From assembly GCA_013138855.1 (NCBI GenBank), contig WTBX01000157.1, positions 1 to 8,774 of the forward strand: a stretch of DNA of 8,774 bases, in the 5' to 3' direction. The translations under genes and the position numbers were made by a program. The DNA comes from Methylococcaceae bacterium. Lineage in GTDB: Bacteria; Pseudomonadota; Gammaproteobacteria; Methylococcales; Methylomonadaceae. Of the stretch, positions 6,109-8,774 are shown one piece after another. The stretch's first letter is position 1, and each line of letters begins with the position of its first letter. Below the pieces are notes generated by a model that was given only the letters and a program-made list of their open reading frames with translations, did no database searches and was not told where the DNA came from.

Positions 6109-6894
6109 TTATCTAAATTCTTTAATCGGTAAGCTCAGTAATTTTAAGAAGCTAACTTGTCGAGGTTTGCGTAAATTTTTAAGCCCTATGTCCATTGTTT
6201 GCTGAGAGTCTTTAGGTTGTTCTGTGTAGGTTTTAAAGACTCTATCCCACAAAGAAATAGAAAAACCGTAATTACTATCGGCTTCAATGCGTAGGGTTGA
6301 ATGATGAATGCGGTGCATATCTGGCGTGACAATCAGCCAACGTAAGGCTTTATCTATCTTTAAAGGGATATTCACATTGCTGTGATTAAACGTCGCAGTG
6401 CCATTGAGGATAATTTCAAACGCAATCACCGCGATAGGGTTTGCTCCGAGTAGTAAAATCCATATTAATTTATAAATCAAAGATAAACCAATTTCCACAG
6501 GATGAAAACGGACAGCGGTGGTGACATCTATATCAATATCACTATGATGCACTTGGTGGAAACGCCATAACCAAGCCCATTTATGGGAAATAATATGCTG
6601 GAAATAAATAGCAAAATCTAAAGAAAACAGAGTAATAATAATTGCTAGGCTATTAGGTATAGTCACCAAGTTTAACAAGCCTAAACCCTGTTCTTGAGCA
6701 TAAATAGCAGTTAAAAAGGTGATAGCTCCAACGGTAAACCGTGTCAATAATATATTGCTTAGAGCGAGTCCTAAATTAACAGGCCAGCGTTGTTTTCGGC
6801 TTAGGCTTAATTTGCGTCTAGGGCTTATTAATTCCCAAATGACCATTAAACTAAAAATGCCGAGCGCGAATCCGAGACGAAAAATACTTTCCAC
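6109..6894 (-). CDS. Membrane fatty acid hydroxylase / sterol desaturase family protein
   Basis: A 261-residue integral membrane protein of the non-heme di-iron fatty acid hydroxylase superfamily (PF04116 type). Membrane segments are visible at about 5-21, 42-65, 80-98 and 135-165. The histidine clusters that bind the two irons are all present: H100-x3-H104, H113-x2-H116-H117 (FHQVHHS), H131 (RFHP), H171 (FNHS) and H194-x2-H197-H198 (MHRIHHS). The family hydroxylates or desaturates lipid substrates using O2 and an electron donor; the substrate here cannot be told from sequence. The start is GTG at 6894, chosen because of the AGAGG ribosome site five bases upstream and the protein-like N-terminus; the overlapping ATG at 6896 is out of frame. 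It appears to be a single gene. Confidence 0.9.
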   Translation of the reverse strand: MESIFRLGFALGIFSLMVIWELISPRRKLSLSRKQRWPVNLGLALSNILLTRFTVGAITFLTAIYAQEQGLGLLNLVTIPNSLAIIITLFSLDFAIYFQHIISHKWAWLWRFHQVHHSDIDIDVTTAVRFHPVEIGLSLIYKLIWILLLGANPIAVIAFEIILNGTATFNHSNVNIPLKIDKALRWLIVTPDMHRIHHSTLRIEADSNYGFSISLWDRVFKTYTEQPKDSQQTMDIGLKNLRKPRQVSFLKLLSLPIKEFR

Positions 6895-7060
6895 ATTGAC
6901 CTCTTTTTAAAGCCGTGGTTATGGATAGGGTGAAGGTTATTTTTGTTGCGAAGGGGCTTGGAATCTGAGGGATGTTCAAATGCTGAGAGATTCCAATTTC
7001 TGACAGCTCTGTTTTAGGGGTAATATTTATTCGTTTAGCATTTAGCGAGGCTGTTGTATT

Positions 7061-7095
7061 TAGACCTTCGAGGTTTTTAAAACCTCGAAGGTCTA
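7061..7095 (+). repeat. Perfect 35-bp palindrome downstream of dsbC
   Basis: The 17-bp arms TAGACCTTCGAGGTTTT (7061-7077) and AAAACCTCGAAGGTCTA (7079-7095) pair perfectly around a single T. It begins 29 bp after the dsbC stop and could stop transcription as a strong hairpin. On the minus strand the arm ends in TA rather than a U-tract, so rho-independent termination is uncertain. ACCTTCGAGGT-type palindromes are widely dispersed in bacterial genomes, so this may be a mobile repeat. The rest of 6895-7123 shows nothing else I can name. Confidence 0.7.
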
Positions 7096-7123
7096 GCTCC
7101 TACGCTTTTAAGTCGGTAGCACT

Positions 7124-7834
7124 TTATTCTTTAGCTAAGGCTTGTGCTAGTTGTTTTGCTGGCACATAACCTGGTAAGACATTGCCTTTTTCAGTGATAA
7201 TCATTGGTGTGCCTCTAGCATCGAAGGCTTCACCTAAGGCCATGTGTGCATCAACTGGGTTATCACAGGTTTTTTTATCAGGATTTGTGCCTGATTTAGC
7301 ATCAGTTAGTGCTTTGTTTTTATCATCGGCACACCAGACAGAAACGGCTTTATCATAAGACTCTGAGCCTTTTCCTGCTCTTGGAAAAAATAAATATTGA
7401 ACCGTGATGCCTTCGGCTAAGTATTGATCCATTTCTGAATGCAATTTACGACAATAACCACAATCTATATCAGTAAAGATTGAAACTTTATATTTGCTGG
7501 TTTCAGGTTTGAAAATAATCATATTTTCTTCACCGACATCTTTAATAGATTTGACTCGTGAAACGGCTAATTTTTCTTCCGTTATATCTTTTTTAGCTTC
7601 TATATCAATTAAATGTCCTTGTAATAAATACTTGCCATCCGTTGAGACGTAAAAAATACCCCCTTGAATCACAACTTCTTGTAGCCCTGAAATTCCAGTC
7701 GGCGTAATCGAGTCAATCGTGACCGTTGGCATGGCTTTTTTTAACGCGGCTTTAACAGCAGCATCATCGGCGTGAACATTTGACAAGCTAAACATAGTTG
7801 CCGCTAAAACTGCATATTTATAAATGTGTTTCAT
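7124..7834 (-). CDS. dsbC: Periplasmic thiol:disulfide isomerase DsbC
   Basis: A 236-residue protein, the usual DsbC length. Residues 1-22 are a signal peptide (cleavage after VHA). About 23-85 form the N-terminal dimerisation domain and 100-236 the thioredoxin-like catalytic domain. The active site is C125-G-Y-C128 (DIDCGYCRKLH), a second cysteine pair is C168/C190, and the cis-proline loop is T209-P210 (ARGTPMI). DsbC reshuffles wrong disulfides in exported proteins and is kept reduced by DsbD, which is not in this window. The ATG at 7834 has a good AGGAT ribosome site six bases upstream (7843-7839). A 262-bp gap with an inverted repeat pair separates it from rseP, so it probably has its own promoter. 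Confidence 0.95.
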   Translation of the reverse strand: MKHIYKYAVLAATMFSLSNVHADDAAVKAALKKAMPTVTIDSITPTGISGLQEVVIQGGIFYVSTDGKYLLQGHLIDIEAKKDITEEKLAVSRVKSIKDVGEENMIIFKPETSKYKVSIFTDIDCGYCRKLHSEMDQYLAEGITVQYLFFPRAGKGSESYDKAVSVWCADDKNKALTDAKSGTNPDKKTCDNPVDAHMALGEAFDARGTPMIITEKGNVLPGYVPAKQLAQALAKE

Positions 7835-7941
7835 AGTTATCCTACTAAAATCAAAGTGGCATTAGGACTTTTAAATAAGTCTGTTTGTTCCCTTTAGCTT
7901 TCTAATGAGGCTGTATGGAGTGAATTTATTATTTTTACTCA

Positions 7942-8081
7942 GGCGGAGACGCGACTTTTAGTCGCGCACGAAATTTCAAGCATCAGTTTTAGGAATGCAG
8001 ATTCTTTTTATCTGTTTAATTTTATAGCTTTTAAAGATATTTTCAGGTCTCGGGCGCGACTAAAAGTCGCGACTCCGCCTT
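7942..8081 (+). repeat. Inverted pair of CGCGACT repeats forming a ~140-bp MITE-like unit
   Basis: The left end GGCGGAGACGCGACTTTTAG (from 7942) and right end (to 8081) are inverted copies of each other over about 26-30 bp with one or two differences. Each end is itself a hairpin with CGCGACT/AGTCGCG arms (7950-7966 with a TTT loop; 8055-8071 with an AAA loop). The interior, about 85 bp and AT-rich, has no gene. The right half also matches the solo copy at 50-107. The layout resembles a small non-autonomous element. It fills most of the 262-bp gap between rseP and dsbC; the remainder (7835-7941) has nothing I can name, although the dsbC promoter should lie there. Confidence 0.75.
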
Positions 8082-8096
8082 AATGTTCATGAACAA

Positions 8097-8774
8097 TTAA
8101 AATAATCTGCCTACATCAAGAAAAACTGCAAATATCATTAATGACATTAATAATAAAAGCCCCGCGTTTTGAAATACAATCTGAATTTTTTCAGAAACAG
8201 GCTGACCTTTAATCGCTTCAATGGCAAAAAACATTAAATGGCCACCATCTAAAACAGGAACGGGTAGTAAGTTTAAAACGCCTAAACTGACACTAACCAA
8301 TGCCATGAATTTTAGAAAATGAACTAAGCCCATTTCAGCAGATTGGCCTGCATATTGAGCGATGCTAATAGGACCACTTAAATTCTCTGCGGAAGCTTTG
8401 CCCACAATCATTTTCCCCATCATTTTTAATGAGGTGGAAGCGTAGTACCAAGTTTTATCCAGTGCAGCAATGAAAGCATCACCGATAGAAAGTGAGTAAT
8501 GTACTCGTAAAGAGGCTAATACGTCTTCTGCAATATACACCCCTGCCCCAATTTTGCCGATGCTGTTGTTTTCGTCTTCAACACGCTTCGGAGTAATGGT
8601 TAGAGGGATATGTACATCTTGCCTAGAAATGATGAGTTTAATTGCAACGTCTGGGCGTTGTTGTACATAATCAACCCATTGTTTCCAATCATTAATAAGC
8701 GTGCCATCAGCACTAATAATTAAATCATTTTTCTGTAAACCTGCTGCGGAAGCGGCACTATTTTCTAAAACTAG
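8097..8774 (-). CDS. rseP: RseP site-2 zinc metalloprotease, C-terminal part (5' end outside window)
   Basis: The frame is open from the window edge to the TAA at 8099-8097, giving 225 residues of the C-terminal half. It begins in the second PDZ domain (ENSAASAAGLQKNDLIISADG, about the first 75 residues). Later parts match RseP closely: DKTWYYASTSLKMMGKMIVG, ENLSGPISIAQYAG, then the conserved NLLPVPVLDGGHLMFFAIEAIKGQPVSE membrane segment with the LDGGH zinc-ligand motif, and a last membrane helix. RseP cleaves anti-sigma factor RseA in the inner membrane during the envelope stress response. The N-terminal HExxH motif lies beyond the window. An in-frame GTG at 8540 is internal and not the start. 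Confidence 0.94.
   Translation of the reverse strand, partial: LVLENSAASAAGLQKNDLIISADGTLINDWKQWVDYVQQRPDVAIKLIISRQDVHIPLTITPKRVEDENNSIGKIGAGVYIAEDVLASLRVHYSLSIGDAFIAALDKTWYYASTSLKMMGKMIVGKASAENLSGPISIAQYAGQSAEMGLVHFLKFMALVSVSLGVLNLLPVPVLDGGHLMFFAIEAIKGQPVSEKIQIVFQNAGLLLLMSLMIFAVFLDVGRLF

Overview
The window looks like chromosomal DNA of an AT-rich gammaproteobacterium. The best guide is the set of housekeeping genes: an RseP site-2 protease and a DsbC disulfide isomerase in gammaproteobacterial form. A DUF4124 plus nuclease protein and a GCTAG-footed REP/RAYT system agree with this. The style of the repeats suggests Methylococcales or Thiotrichales, but that is an impression and the genus cannot be fixed from this sequence. 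Every gene and gene remnant I can support is on the minus strand, so transcription runs from high to low coordinates.

Layout in the direction of transcription. (1) 8774-7124: the 3' part of rseP, a 262-bp gap filled by an inverted pair of CGCGACT hairpin repeats, then dsbC. (2) 7123-6892: a spacer with a perfect 35-bp palindrome. (3) 6894-6109: a membrane fatty acid hydroxylase/sterol desaturase family enzyme. (4) 6104-4234: a degraded island. Three REP/BIME-like multi-hairpin elements lie here. Two of them bracket a type I restriction methyltransferase (hsdM) that has lost its 3' end and ends inside REP DNA. A REP-associated tyrosine transposase (RAYT) gene follows and is itself cut short. 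(5) 4237-2975: a complete 1263-bp IS4-family insertion sequence with about 20-bp terminal inverted repeats. It has the RAYT 5' part on one side and the last ~20 codons of a PIN-domain (VapC-type) toxin on the other. No target duplication is visible, which suggests a deletion next to the IS. (6) 2910-1617: a gene for an unusual protein with two globin domains, a flavohemoglobin-type globin fused to a truncated hemoglobin. A 49-bp direct repeat lies on each side of it. (7) 1616-162: a secreted thermonuclease-like protein followed 6 bp later by a TPR-like protein, probably an operon. (8) 161-1: a spacer with another copy of the CGCGACT repeat.

The envelope genes (rseP, dsbC, the exported nuclease) are intact and ordinary. 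The interest lies in the middle. A REP/RAYT system, a lost restriction system and a lost toxin-antitoxin system have been worn down by transposition and repeat recombination. Next to them is an intact chimeric hemoglobin with no reductase domain, whose likely job is binding or detoxifying oxygen or nitric oxide. That role is inferred from fold only.
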